NCBI GenBank assembly: GCA_964603725.1
Contig: CAZRWW010000010.1
Coordinates: 37,426-101,425, forward strand
Source: CAZDKK01 sp964603725
Lineage (GTDB): Bacteria > Eisenbacteria > RBG-16-71-46 > CAIMUX01 > WJJG01
Direction of reading: 5' to 3'
Length of the DNA: 64,000 bases
The notes under the pieces: model-generated
What the model was told of the DNA's origin: nothing
What the model saw: only the letters and a program-made list of their open reading frames with translations
Database searches by the model: none
Program-made: the position numbers and the translations under genes
In this document: piece by piece, positions 26,496 to 36,133 of the stretch
How the letters are laid out: the number at the start of each line of letters is the position of its first letter
Position numbering within the stretch: position 1 is the stretch's first letter

Positions 26496-29400
26496 TCAGG
26501 CGCCTTGTCGATCGACGGCCTCACCGACGGAAGCCATGAGATCGAAGTTGCCCGCCAGCACATGGTCGAGCCGGCCGGTGCGCCAGCCGCGCGCGCTGTC
26601 ACGGACGATCGGCGCTGCGCCCAGGCGATAGCTGCGGACGATGCGCAGGTCGGATGGGCCGAGCGCCGCCAGGGCCGCCCGCGCTTGGCCGCGCAGGGCC
26701 CGGAGCCGCGCCGCCCGCGTGTTGCCCGCCGGCGGCTCGATCGGCTGCGGCACCACCGTCACGTGCGCGCGCTCGCGGTCGGTCCCCTTGCCGCCGCCGC
26801 GCGGGTATTCCGCGACGTGCAGCCCGGTCTCACCGGCGAGGAGCCCGTAGGCGCCCAGGCCGGCGACGGCGAGGAGCAGCCGATAGTCTCCGGCGCGGGG
26901 ATCCTCGCTCTCATCCAGCACCGTGCAGTTCATGCCGCGCTTCTGCGCCCAGGCCTGGTACATCATTCCCAGCGTCTGGCCCCAGCTTGGCCGCTGATCG
27001 CCGCCGGTGTCACGCGCCGCGCAAGCGACGCACTCCAGGCTCAGAAACGCCTCGCGAGGTCGCCCCGCGTGCACGTCGGCGCAGGCGGCATCGATCAGGT
27101 AGAGTTTCTGCGCGATGTCGCCGATGAGCTTGCGCGGCAAGTGCTCGCGCTGCCCCGCGGCCGAGGAAACCAGCCGCGTGAGCAGGGAGCCCGCGCTCTC
27201 CAGGACGCGCTCGATCCGATCCTGGTACTCAGCGCTGCCCAAGATCTCAAAGCGATCGAGCGAAGTCCAGAAGTCGCGCTCCGCCGTCCGCGCGAGGGCA
27301 GCCTGCTTGGCCGCCCGCCAGGACTCGGCCTCCACCAGGGCGCGCAGGCGATCGTGGTGCAGCTGCAGCGCCTCGGCCTCGGTCGCGGTGCCCCGCGGAT
27401 CGAGCACGATCGCGCCCAATGGCGGTCGCTCCACCGCCCCGCCCGCGTGGCGACCCCCGGCGGCGGCCGGCGCGTGCTCCGGCGCGTCGGGATCGACAAA
27501 CTCGACCTGCAATCCCCCGCCGGCGGCGCGCACGAAGAGAAACTGGTCGCCGGCGGGCGCCTGGCACTTGGCGATCACCGTCGCCAGCGGCGCCAGCAGG
27601 TGACGTTCGATGGCCCGCCGCAGCGGGCGCGCACCCAGGTCCGGTGTGAAACCCTTCTCCAGCAAGAACTCGATGGCGTCATCGTCCCACTCGATTGCCC
27701 AATCGCGCCAGCGCAAGCCCCGCAACCGGCTGATCGCTCGCAGTTCCTTGCGCAGGATGGCGCGCATCGTCTCGCGGCTGAGCGGCCGGAAGATGATCAC
27801 CTGATCGATGCGATTGAGGAACTCCCGGCGAAACGTCTCGCCGATCGCGCGCTCGATGGCCTCCGGGCGAAACTGCTCATCCTCGCGGGTGAATCCCAGG
27901 CGGGCCGCGCCGGACATCGCCGCGCCGATGTTGGCGGTCATGATGATGATCGCGTGCCGCAGGTTGACGGTCAGGCCGCGATCGTCGGTCAAGCGACCGT
28001 CGTCGAAGACCTGCAGGAACATGTGCCACACCTGCTCGTTGGCCTTCTCGAACTCGTCCAGCAAGACGACCGCGAAGGGCTGCTCGCGAATGCGCTCCAC
28101 CAGGGAGCCCTTGGCTTCCCCGGCGGCACGCCCCCCGAACAGGCGGGTCAGGGACCCGGACGTTTGCAGCTCGCTCATGTCGATGCGGATCATCCGCTCC
28201 GGCCGGCTGAACAGGAACTCGGTGAGCACCTTGGCGATTTCGGTCTTGCCCGTGCCGGTCGGGCCGGCGAACAGGAAGACCCCCAGCGGGCGCGTCGGAT
28301 CGGTGAGTCCGGCCTTGATCATCGCCACGCGATCCACCAGGCAGTCGATGGCCTCGGGCTGCCCCATGACGCGCGACTCGAAGTGCGATCGCAACCGCGC
28401 CAGATCGAGCTGCTGTCGGTCGTCCAGGACCACGGCGGGCAAGCCCGTCAGCTGACTCACGGTGGTCATGAGGTCGTCGCGGCCGATCGCGGGCACCTCC
28501 CGTCTGGGGCCGATCGCGGGCACCTCCCGTCCGGGGCCGGTCCGGCCTTCGCGTCCTGTTTCGCTGGCGAGCCTCGCGCAGGTGGTCTTGAGCAAGTCGA
28601 GCACGTGGCCGGGCGCGGCGCGATCGGCCAGGAACTGCTCGGCCAAGTGCACGGCCTCGCACACCGTGTCGGGCGAGACTGGCGCGGCGCCGGCGTTCGT
28701 GCCCGCAGCTTGCGCCCACCGGCAGGCGAGGTCGAGCGTGGTCGCGGGGTCCGGCGGCGCGAGGCGCTCGGCTTGCAGCGCGCCACGATACCGCGGCCGC
28801 GCGCGCAGAATGCGCTCGTAGCCTTCGGGATCGGTCTCCCCGATCACCACCACCTGCCGCGCTTCGAGGTGCGGCAGAAGGAGATCCAGCGCCCCGGTAT
28901 CGCTCTTGTCATGTTGCCCGGTCCAGACGAGCTCGTGGATGTTCGGCGCGTACCAGAGCTGGCGCGGCTTGGCTGCCAGCCGCTTGAGCAGCCCTTCGAA
29001 GCGTTCTTCGAACTGGCCGATGTACTTCTGGCCGGCGATGAGGTCCATGTGCTGAGCTTCGATGATCGTCCAGCCCTTCGGCAGCAATCGCCGGCTCAGC
29101 AGGCGCATGACGGTGGTCTTGCCTGTCCCCGCTTCGCCCACGAGCACGAAAGACGGCGGGGCGTCCCGTTCCAGGGCGGCCTCGATACGGTCGACCGTCT
29201 CCATGAGGGCCGGGTGCTCCACGATCGCGTCGATCCGCGGATCGACCTCCGCGCGCCACGGTTGGCCGACTCCGCCGCTCGCGGGCTGGTCGGGCGGCCT
29301 CTCCGGCACGGCCAGCTCGGATTCCCGCCTGAGGCGTTCGATGTGGGTGAGCACTTCCTCGCGGAGGGCTCCGATGAGCTGGTCATCCAACTGGAACAAG

Positions 29401-30167
29401 AGTCGGCGCAGGGGTTGAAGCTGCATCTCGTCGAGCGTGTTCAACAGAGGCGCCAGAGTGGGCTTCTCGCCGGCACCGAGGCGCTCGCGGATGAAGTCCT
29501 CGACGAAGACTTGTGCCGGCGACAGCCACAGCTCGGGGACGCGCGCCAGGACGGTGCCGACGACCTGGTCGCCAGCGGCGGTGTGCCGCGCGATCGCCCG
29601 CAGGGCGAAGTAGGCGATCCAACTGCTGTGGCGATCGAGAGCGCTGAGCAGCGAACGGGTGGGGACCGATCCCGGGTCCCGGCGCGACAACGCTTCCAGC
29701 GCCACGAGGATCGCCAGGGGGTTGTCGGAGATGAGGAAGCTCAGCAACCCCTCGGTAGTGTCATGCTCGGCCGTCATGCGGGCGACCGCGCGCTCGAAGA
29801 GGGCATTCGTCAGTAGATCGCTCGGACGCAGCGAGACGTTCCAGAGGGGAATGAGCTCCGCCAGGAGCGCGTCGAGGGGCTGCTCGGCTTCGCCGGGCGG
29901 GCCGGGCGTGACGTCGCCGGGCGGGCCGGGCGTGACGTCGCCGGTGCCGGGGGCGGGCGGCGCGGCTCCGGTGGCCGCGCCGGAGGTGGGCGGCGAGCCC
30001 GGGGGGCCGGCGGCAGAGGGCCGGTCATCGGCGAGACGGGTATAGGGCGATAGCGCGCGGCGCGGACGCGCCGTCAGTCGCACGACGACCCCCGCGATGA
30101 GCCCGGCAGCGACCAACAGAAGTAGAGCCGCACCTATGCTGTCCACACCCCCTCCGGGCGACAACAC
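26496..30167 (-). CDS. Membrane-anchored double AAA+ Clp-like protein with release-factor-like C-terminus
   Basis: 1,223 residues. One membrane helix (about 10-31) and a Pro/Gly-rich linker precede a helical HEAT-like region (about 95-290). AAA+ module 1 has Walker A GEAGTGKT (344-351), but its Walker B position reads WYAPNIHE (405-412), lacking the acidic pair of a DE box. Module 2 is Clp/Hsp100-like with GPTGTGKT (635-642), VLLDEFEK near 701-708 and FLNRID near 783. Residues 1036-1143 resemble the PCRF domain of class I release factors (GMNCTVLDESED, GAYGLLAGETGLH), and 1174-1213 resemble the RF2 C-terminus (IVRSYRLG, GRLDHVLAGNFD). The GGQ segment is absent. GTG 30167 is the likely start. 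I infer a membrane-tethered unfoldase or remodelling ATPase; the role of the PCRF-like part is unknown. Confidence 0.8.
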   Translation of the reverse strand: MLSPGGGVDSIGAALLLLVAAGLIAGVVVRLTARPRRALSPYTRLADDRPSAAGPPGSPPTSGAATGAAPPAPGTGDVTPGPPGDVTPGPPGEAEQPLDALLAELIPLWNVSLRPSDLLTNALFERAVARMTAEHDTTEGLLSFLISDNPLAILVALEALSRRDPGSVPTRSLLSALDRHSSWIAYFALRAIARHTAAGDQVVGTVLARVPELWLSPAQVFVEDFIRERLGAGEKPTLAPLLNTLDEMQLQPLRRLLFQLDDQLIGALREEVLTHIERLRRESELAVPERPPDQPASGGVGQPWRAEVDPRIDAIVEHPALMETVDRIEAALERDAPPSFVLVGEAGTGKTTVMRLLSRRLLPKGWTIIEAQHMDLIAGQKYIGQFEERFEGLLKRLAAKPRQLWYAPNIHELVWTGQHDKSDTGALDLLLPHLEARQVVVIGETDPEGYERILRARPRYRGALQAERLAPPDPATTLDLACRWAQAAGTNAGAAPVSPDTVCEAVHLAEQFLADRAAPGHVLDLLKTTCARLASETGREGRTGPGREVPAIGPRREVPAIGRDDLMTTVSQLTGLPAVVLDDRQQLDLARLRSHFESRVMGQPEAIDCLVDRVAMIKAGLTDPTRPLGVFLFAGPTGTGKTEIAKVLTEFLFSRPERMIRIDMSELQTSGSLTRLFGGRAAGEAKGSLVERIREQPFAVVLLDEFEKANEQVWHMFLQVFDDGRLTDDRGLTVNLRHAIIIMTANIGAAMSGAARLGFTREDEQFRPEAIERAIGETFRREFLNRIDQVIIFRPLSRETMRAILRKELRAISRLRGLRWRDWAIEWDDDAIEFLLEKGFTPDLGARPLRRAIERHLLAPLATVIAKCQAPAGDQFLFVRAAGGGLQVEFVDPDAPEHAPAAAGGRHAGGAVERPPLGAIVLDPRGTATEAEALQLHHDRLRALVEAESWRAAKQAALARTAERDFWTSLDRFEILGSAEYQDRIERVLESAGSLLTRLVSSAAGQREHLPRKLIGDIAQKLYLIDAACADVHAGRPREAFLSLECVACAARDTGGDQRPSWGQTLGMMYQAWAQKRGMNCTVLDESEDPRAGDYRLLLAVAGLGAYGLLAGETGLHVAEYPRGGGKGTDRERAHVTVVPQPIEPPAGNTRAARLRALRGQARAALAALGPSDLRIVRSYRLGAAPIVRDSARGWRTGRLDHVLAGNFDLMASVGEAVDRQGA

Positions 30168-30674
30168 GTGCCCTCGATCGGCATCGCAGTCCGCTCAGAG
30201 GGGAGCATACGCCAAAGCTACCCGAGCCGTCATGGAGTTGTCGGACCTGCAAGCCCATGATCGAATGCAGTTCTGCCGCTAGCAGGGTGCTTCGGGGCCA
30301 AGTTCGAGTGTCTGGATCGCTTCTTTCCAATCTGAGAGTGGCCAGACCGTGCTGCGTAACGACAGACATGCGTTGGCCTTGCAGCCAGATCCGCCCCTTC
30401 TCGCGAAGGAACGAAGATACGTGGTCGCCGCCTCCGTCAGCGACGAGATTGTGCGGAACACATGGTTGGTCGGATCTCGTGTGCCCAACGGCATCTCGCG
30501 CTGACTCCCGCACCGGGGGCGCCCATTGCCATCGGCCCGCGGACTGCGCGCGCGCACCATGGGTCGTGAGGGAAACGCTCACTCAGATTCCTGGCCGACC
30601 TGCGGCTCGAAAGTCAGGCTGATCACACCCTTGCCGGCCGAGTGAACCATCGCGCTATCCGCTTCACGTGATCC
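30168..30674 (-). other. 507-bp gap, no gene recognised
   Basis: This gap separates the Clp-like gene from the T6SS-associated cassette; both neighbours read leftward. Short open frames of 93 codons (30279-30560, minus) and 121 codons (30257-30622, plus) overlap each other, have no ribosome-binding site and have protein compositions typical of chance frames. It may hold the promoter for the AAA+/SARP pair near 30170-30250. No repeat or tRNA was seen. Confidence 0.5.
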
Positions 30675-31538
30675 TCAGCGGATGATCGTCCACCCCCCCC
30701 GCCCATCGCGGCAGAAGATGAAGCTGATGTAGTTGGCCTCTTCCTCGGCCTGGTCGGCGAAGTAGACGACCGACCTGTTGGTGACGGAGTCGATCGGCTG
30801 GTAGAGACGGCCACCGCCAAAGGGCCTGAACTCGAGGTCGGAGGTGTCGAGATCGGCCAGGTGCCACTCGTCGTCTTCCCACAGATACTTGAACTGCCCC
30901 AGGGTCTCCTGCTCAAAGGCCTGCGGGGTCATGTAGTGCGCCCGCTGCAGATCCGCGTTCCGTGCTGCTAGCGACCGCTTCAGGGCATCCATGTCTTCGC
31001 TCTGCAGGACATTCCAGAATCTCTTGACCTCTCCGGTCAACGCCACGCGATCGGCGTCGGTGATGGGCTCAGGTGGCAGAGCCATCCAGGACCAGGGTGG
31101 GAGAGGCATGCTGGCGGGGAAGCTCTGCCTCCCGAGCAGCGTGTGCTCGCCCTCGACTTCGAAGCTAAGTGCGCCACCTGGCGTGGGTACTTCAGGCCCG
31201 CCGGAGGAGGGGGACGGAGAACCTGGCGGCGGGGGGGATCCCGGCGGCGGCGTCTTGACTTGCATGCGCAGGAGGCTCGTCTTTGTGTCCGGCGGCAGGG
31301 CGTGCTCGCGGACAAACACCTCCAGCCGGACTTCTCCCGGGGTGGGGCCGTCCCCGAGCGTCAGGCGGACGGAGATCTCGTTCAGTCCATCGGCAAGCCA
31401 GCGATTGATCGGCATCTCGGTCGAGACGGTGCCGCGGCCAATGTCGTCGGCCAGAACCGGTCCGTCATTGACCCGAATGTCCCACGGGCGGCCGCCCGCC
31501 GTGATACTCAGCGTGTAATACGGTTCTCGCAGATCCAT
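30675..31538 (-). CDS. T6SS-cassette hypothetical protein, possible immunity/accessory factor
   Basis: 287 residues from ATG 31538. The N-terminal 75 residues form a beta domain with EPYYTLSITAGG, IRVNDGPVL and MPINRWLADGLNEISV. A Pro/Gly/Ser linker (about 100-130) follows, then a C-terminal alpha/beta domain with several Trp. ATG 31538 was preferred because GGAAAGGA stands about 6 bases upstream. Starts further up (GTG 31598, ATG 31682) would add a hydrophobic AAAVLILAAAAGLASQA stretch resembling a signal peptide, but would lack a good ribosome-binding site (31598) or overlap the upstream gene (31682). It follows the 619-residue gene closely, as an immunity or accessory gene often follows an effector. 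That role is inference only. Confidence 0.55.
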   Translation of the reverse strand: MDLREPYYTLSITAGGRPWDIRVNDGPVLADDIGRGTVSTEMPINRWLADGLNEISVRLTLGDGPTPGEVRLEVFVREHALPPDTKTSLLRMQVKTPPPGSPPPPGSPSPSSGGPEVPTPGGALSFEVEGEHTLLGRQSFPASMPLPPWSWMALPPEPITDADRVALTGEVKRFWNVLQSEDMDALKRSLAARNADLQRAHYMTPQAFEQETLGQFKYLWEDDEWHLADLDTSDLEFRPFGGGRLYQPIDSVTNRSVVYFADQAEEEANYISFIFCRDGRGGWTIIR

Positions 31539-31614
31539 GGGCATCCTTTCCAAGGTCGCCTGGCTTGCCAGGCCTGCTGCTGCCGCAAGTATGAGCACAG
31601 CGGCGGCTCGGACA

Positions 31615-33474
31615 CTACCCCTTCTGCAGAACAGGCTGCTTACGGAATGGGAACTTCTTCCCTTCCACGATCTTGACCTCATTCCCGTACTCTTCTCCGC
31701 CCTCAAGAGCTCCAGTTCGTTCGGTCTTCCCCTTGCCCTTCTTCCGCAGTCCCTCGTGTTGGATCTCCGCTCCTACGTGGTAGTAAGCGCGCCAGCCGAG
31801 CACAATGCCCGACCAGGCGAACTCGCCGTCGATATAGAGCCCCTTCTCTTCGAACGCGCCGGTCAACTCGCCGCTCAGCACCGTCTTTGCATATCCCTCA
31901 ATGCCCGCGCAGAAGTTGATGATGACAATGTGGAGCTCGACAGAAACCTCGGGCTTGATCATCAGCTCGAGTTCTCCGCCAATCTTCCCCTCGACCGGTT
32001 CGCGCTTCATGTCGACACCCGTCACCGAAAGCGTTCCCTCGATTGTGGCTTCGGCAGAAAGCCAGATGGCCATGACCCCCTTGGCGCCGATCACCTCGTT
32101 GCCGATTCCCTTGGCGATGCGCCGCTTGACCTTGGCAATAAAGGTTCCGAGGGCAGGCACAATGTGGCAGAGAATGTCCAGGATGTCGACGCGCCCCATG
32201 ATGCCGATCAGCGGTGAGAAGCCGACTGTCACATCATACTTGTACTCAACAAGGGGGCCATCGTCCTGTTCTTCGTACCCCCAGCTCCCCTTCAGCACGA
32301 ACGTGGGCCAGGTGAACTCCAGCTCGACGCCGCCGATGTAGTCAATGCAATCGGCGACGTATTCCACCATGCCCTTGGTGTCATTCAAGAGCTGGAGCGC
32401 GGTGTTGATTTCTTGCTCGTAGCTTGCCTTAAGGCTTTTCTTGTGTTGGTCGCTCTCGACGGAGATCTCCCCTTCGACAGTGAAACTGGAATCCACCTTG
32501 GTCTTGCGCCGCTGGCCCGCCTTGCGCTCCGCCTGAGTCGAATACCCCGCGCTGATGCCGGCCTCCCAATGCAGGTCGGGGAAGACCTCGATCGTGACCT
32601 CGGCCGGCTTGGTGGTCTGGCAGGCGGAGAGCTTGACGCGAGATTCCTTAGGCTTAGCCTTATAAGGCCAGATGATCTTGCGGATGTTCTGCTCAAGAGC
32701 GTAGTCCTTGTGGCATGGGAGATGGAAGGACCCACCCGCATCGGGCAGCGCGGGTTCGAGACCGGGCACGGAGATGAGACGGTTGGCGTGCCTTTCGCAC
32801 GGTCCGGCCCCGATCTTGGTCGTGACCTTGATCTCGCCGCCCTTCTTCGCGCCACCGACGACTTGGAACCGGGGCTTCTCCCCGGCAGGGATTTTCCCCG
32901 GCACCTCGAGCTTGTACTCGCGTTCGGGGTCCGCTCCGGAGAGGGTGAAGCCGTCGACGCGGCAGGTGTCGGACTTCTTGCCCTCACCCTCGGTGGCGCC
33001 TGCGCCGGCGCCCGCTTCGGCCTGGTCAGCGGTCGCCGCGCCGGCGGGGGCGCCAGTCGTCGCCCCTGTGTTGGTGTCCGCGCCCTCGCCCTCGGTCGCG
33101 CCGAGCCTGCTGGGATCGGCAACCGTGGCCGTGTCCCCCGCCAGCGCGCTCGAGGAGATGCCGGTCGAGACCATGGCGGCCGTACAGGGCTGGGGGGGTG
33201 AAAACAGGATGCGCCCGGTCTCGATCCGCGCGATCAGGGCCTCGCGCAGCTCGTACGTGTCGGTGGGAAGGTGAGTGATGTCGCCCTCGGCCAGCTGGAG
33301 GACTTCCAAGAGGCTCCGGACCAGCGACCGATTCTCGGGGGCACGCAAGTAGGGAGCCAGCGTCTCCGTAAGCTGGGTCCGCACCGGTCCCGAAAGACGC
33401 CGGTCGGGGTTGCCCGGGTCGGGGGAGAGCTGCAGCTCAATTTCCAGGTCGATCTTGCGGAGGATGGTTTTCAT
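31615..33474 (-). CDS. Hypothetical protein, candidate T6SS effector
   Basis: 619 residues, family not recognised. The N-terminal 90 residues are helical and charged. A low-complexity Ala/Gly/Thr linker (about 115-165) separates them from a long beta-rich part with repeated amphipathic strands (WEAGISAGYST, SSFTVEGEISVES, GTLSVTGVDMKREPVEGKI, SVELHIVIINFCAGIEGYA) and a central hydrophobic stretch near 420-455 (ILDILCHIVPALGTFIAKV). The C-terminus is Lys-rich. Cys residues are scattered. The start at ATG 33474 has GAAGGTG close upstream. It is the last large gene of the cassette that begins with the PAAR protein at 43.7 kb, beyond the transposon block, so an effector role is plausible but unproven. 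Confidence 0.6.
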   Translation of the reverse strand: MKTILRKIDLEIELQLSPDPGNPDRRLSGPVRTQLTETLAPYLRAPENRSLVRSLLEVLQLAEGDITHLPTDTYELREALIARIETGRILFSPPQPCTAAMVSTGISSSALAGDTATVADPSRLGATEGEGADTNTGATTGAPAGAATADQAEAGAGAGATEGEGKKSDTCRVDGFTLSGADPEREYKLEVPGKIPAGEKPRFQVVGGAKKGGEIKVTTKIGAGPCERHANRLISVPGLEPALPDAGGSFHLPCHKDYALEQNIRKIIWPYKAKPKESRVKLSACQTTKPAEVTIEVFPDLHWEAGISAGYSTQAERKAGQRRKTKVDSSFTVEGEISVESDQHKKSLKASYEQEINTALQLLNDTKGMVEYVADCIDYIGGVELEFTWPTFVLKGSWGYEEQDDGPLVEYKYDVTVGFSPLIGIMGRVDILDILCHIVPALGTFIAKVKRRIAKGIGNEVIGAKGVMAIWLSAEATIEGTLSVTGVDMKREPVEGKIGGELELMIKPEVSVELHIVIINFCAGIEGYAKTVLSGELTGAFEEKGLYIDGEFAWSGIVLGWRAYYHVGAEIQHEGLRKKGKGKTERTGALEGGEEYGNEVKIVEGKKFPFRKQPVLQKG

Positions 33475-34958
33475 GGGTGCACCTTCTCGCCTGACCGAGG
33501 GCGGGTGGAACTGCGTCCGTCCCTTCCGATGGCTTCACGAAGGTCCGTAGACGGTCATCAACCTTGCGCTGGACCCGGCAGGGGGACCAGGCCGCAGTCT
33601 TACTAGCTATCAGGGTAGCACCCTGTCGCGGGGGGCGGCAACGGGAGAGCGGTGCCTAGAATCCAGCGCCTCCGATTCGAGCGATGTCGGAGGGTGCTCA
33701 CCGAAGGGCTGTTTTCTGCAGACCTCCCATGAGCAGCAGCTCTCCGAGGCTCTATCGCCCAAGTTCACACCCCACGGGCAATTGGAGCGCCCCGGCGAAT
33801 GCACCTCGCCCGAGGTCGCTACTCGCGAACTTGTGGTCGTCTCCGCAGTACCCTCCCGGGACACTCCGCTCAGCCCGGTCAACTGCGCGCCAGCAGACCT
33901 ATGCGCTCCCGGGCGGCCAACACGAGTTCCATCGAGGGGTGGCCAGCGCTGAGCCGCAGCCACCAACACCGCGCGTGACGCACTACCCGCCCCGGCAGGT
34001 GGCTGATGGCGTAACGGATCGCCTTCAGCCGCTTCGTCACCCACTCGCCCCCCAAGACCAACCGCTTTAGCGCCGTGTTCAAGTTCAGCGCCAACACCAT
34101 GATCGCCCACCAGGCCGCGTTGGCACCGAACGACCCCGAGGGCAGTTTGCCGCCGGCCAAGCCATGCTTCATCTCCCTGTGGATGCCTTCGCTCGTCCCG
34201 CACCGCTCGCGATACCACCCAATCAACTCCTCACCATCGATCGCGCGGTTCGTCGCGATCCCGAACACCTTGTAGCGCCCCCTGTGCACCAAACTCCTTG
34301 ACCGGAAACGGCAGATCCTGCTGGACGCGGTAGCGCAACAACCGGTGGTTGTAACCAACCTTATCCGATTGCAGATACACGCGCCGCACACCCTGCGGCA
34401 ATCCCGCCAACGCCTCGGCGAGCACCCGCAGGATCTCATAGCCGGCCGACGCGTTGCCGTCCCGGAACTCCGAGTGCATGACCAAACCCTGCTCGACCCA
34501 ATACACGTTCAGCGGTTGATACCCCTTGAAGCCCCGGTAACAACACAGCGCCTCCCGCTTCTCGCCCGCCACCAAGGTGGCATCGGCGTCCAGCGTGGCC
34601 TGTTCCTGTGCCGCACACCGCTGCACGAACCCCACCATCTCCCGGTTCACCGCCGCCAACCCTTGCAAGGTCGGCTTCGGCGTCGGAATGAGGGCCTTGT
34701 GCGCCTCGCGCAACTTCTTCTGCTCCGGATAGTGAAACTCCGTCAAGTAGCAAAACGTCGCGGTGGGCGACGGCACACTCCGGTGCCGGCTCTTGCGCCA
34801 CCGCCGCTCCCGCGCCCGGCGCTCCCGCCGGAAAACGCCGTGACACTCCACTTGGCGCAGCAACCGACCGAGGCCCTCGTCGTCCTGCCGCACGCGCAGA
34901 TCGTCCACACTCTCCCCACCAGCCAACTGCGTCAGCATCAGCAACAACACGATCCAAG

Positions 34959-34974
34959 TAGCTTCGCCTGATTC
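34959..34974 (+). repeat. IS630 left terminal inverted repeat with TA duplication
   Basis: TA followed by GCTTCGCCTGATTC, the perfect inverse of the right end at 36134-36149. Confidence 0.93.
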
Positions 34975-35022
34975 GGAATAACCGCGCTTTGATAGATCTT
35001 CCTTGACGGGCCGCCGGAATAG

Positions 35023-35085
35023 AAAGAGACCTCCCTTGTCAACACAACCCTCCCCAGACGGGGAGAGCAATAGGGAGGTCTCTTT
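35023..35085 (+). promoter_or_regulatory. Long hairpin covering the IS630 transposase ribosome-binding site
   Basis: AAAGAGACCTCCC (35023-35035) pairs perfectly with GGGAGGTCTCTTT (35073-35085), with an inner CTCCCC/GGGGAG stem (35050-35055 and 35060-35065). The right arm contains the GGGAGG ribosome-binding site and ends at the base before the GTG start. A transcript entering from outside the element would fold and hide the site; one starting inside the loop would not. This is a known way for insertion sequences to limit transposase made by read-through. Confidence 0.7.
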
Positions 35086-36129
35086 GTGCGCGCTCGTCTG
35101 TTGCCACTCGGCCGCGCCGCCCAGCGGCGCATCCTGGGCCTCGATCGTAAGACCCGCAACGCGGATGTCCGCATCCGCTGTCGCATTGTCCTGAAGGTCA
35201 GCCAAGGCCAAAGCTGTCGGGCCGCAGCACTTCAGCTGGGCTGCGTCCCCTCCACCGGCTGGCGCATCGTACAGCGATTCCGCTGCCTGGGGGAAGCAGG
35301 TTTGCTCGACGGACGCTGCGACAACGGCACGCCCAAGCTGGACGACGACTTGCGCCAAGCCATTGAAGCGATCCTCTACAACTCCCAGCCAGACTACGGC
35401 TGCCAGCGCCAAAGCTGGACCCTGGAGATCCTGGCCCGCGTCATTGCCGACGCCCTACAGGTTCAGCTCTCTGTCGGCCACCTCTGGAAGATTCTGAAGA
35501 CCATGGGCGTACGCTGGGGTCTGCCCAGGCCCGTCGTGGCCTGCCCCTGGAAGGCCGCCCGCCGCAAGCGCCGGCTGCGCAAGCTGCACCGCTTGGCCCG
35601 ACATCCCGCCGCCCGCGAGGTCGTCGTCTATGCCGACGAAGTCGATATCCATCTGAACGCCCGCATCGGTCGCGACTGGATGCCGCGTGGCTACCAGCGC
35701 CGCCTGCTCACCCCCGGCCAGAACGCCAAACACTACGTCGCGGGAGCCTATGATCCCTTGCGTCAGCGGATGGTCTGCGTCTCGGGTGATCGCAAGGTCA
35801 GTTGGCTGTTCCTCAACCTCTTGCGCGCGCTCCTCCAAGCCTACCCGTGGGTCCGCCGGATCCACGTGATCCTCGACAACTACGTGATCCACAAGAGTCG
35901 ACTGGTCCTGACTGCGCTGCGCGCCATGCCCAAGACCCAGCTGCCCTTCTTGCTGCCCTACTGCCCGGACCACAACAAGATCGAGAGGGTCTGGAGAGAC
36001 CTGCACGCCAGCGTCACTCGTAATCATCGCTCCCCCGACCTCAAAGCCCTGATGAACAACGTCTACAAGTACCTCAGCGCTCACTTCCAGGTGTTCTATG
36101 GTTCCTGCTTCACGCCGATCAGGACTTGA
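35086..36129 (+). CDS. IS630 family transposase
   Basis: 347 residues, intact. The N-terminal helix-turn-helix region (about 10-75, with QGQSCRAAALQLGCVPSTGWRIVQRF) precedes a DDE catalytic domain: first Asp in YADEVDIHLN (about residue 184), second in VILDNYVIHKS (about 264), and the final acidic residue in YCPDHNKIERVWRDLH (about 302). Spacing and motifs fit IS630. GTG 35086 was chosen because GGGAGG lies 7 bases upstream. The gene fills the element between its terminal repeats and appears functional. Confidence 0.95.
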   Translation: MRARLLPLGRAAQRRILGLDRKTRNADVRIRCRIVLKVSQGQSCRAAALQLGCVPSTGWRIVQRFRCLGEAGLLDGRCDNGTPKLDDDLRQAIEAILYNSQPDYGCQRQSWTLEILARVIADALQVQLSVGHLWKILKTMGVRWGLPRPVVACPWKAARRKRRLRKLHRLARHPAAREVVVYADEVDIHLNARIGRDWMPRGYQRRLLTPGQNAKHYVAGAYDPLRQRMVCVSGDRKVSWLFLNLLRALLQAYPWVRRIHVILDNYVIHKSRLVLTALRAMPKTQLPFLLPYCPDHNKIERVWRDLHASVTRNHRSPDLKALMNNVYKYLSAHFQVFYGSCFTPIRT

Positions 36130-36133
36130 TGCA

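Noticed and set aside
26496..27062. Release-factor-like end of the AAA+ protein as an assembly chimera
   Set aside because: The reading frame is continuous with uniform composition, and the domain is already degenerate (no GGQ), unlike a housekeeping prfB fragment.
26505..29816. 1,103-codon rightward frame opposite the AAA+ gene
   Set aside because: The leftward frame has Walker motifs and release-factor-like domains; the rightward one has no recognisable domain.
30279..30560. 93-codon leftward frame in the 507-bp gap
   Set aside because: No ribosome-binding site, no domain, and an overlapping rightward frame of equal quality.
34959..35412. Extension of the broken IS1380 transposase into IS630 as a fusion protein
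   Set aside because: The extended part is merely antisense to the IS630 transposase and starts at the terminal repeat.
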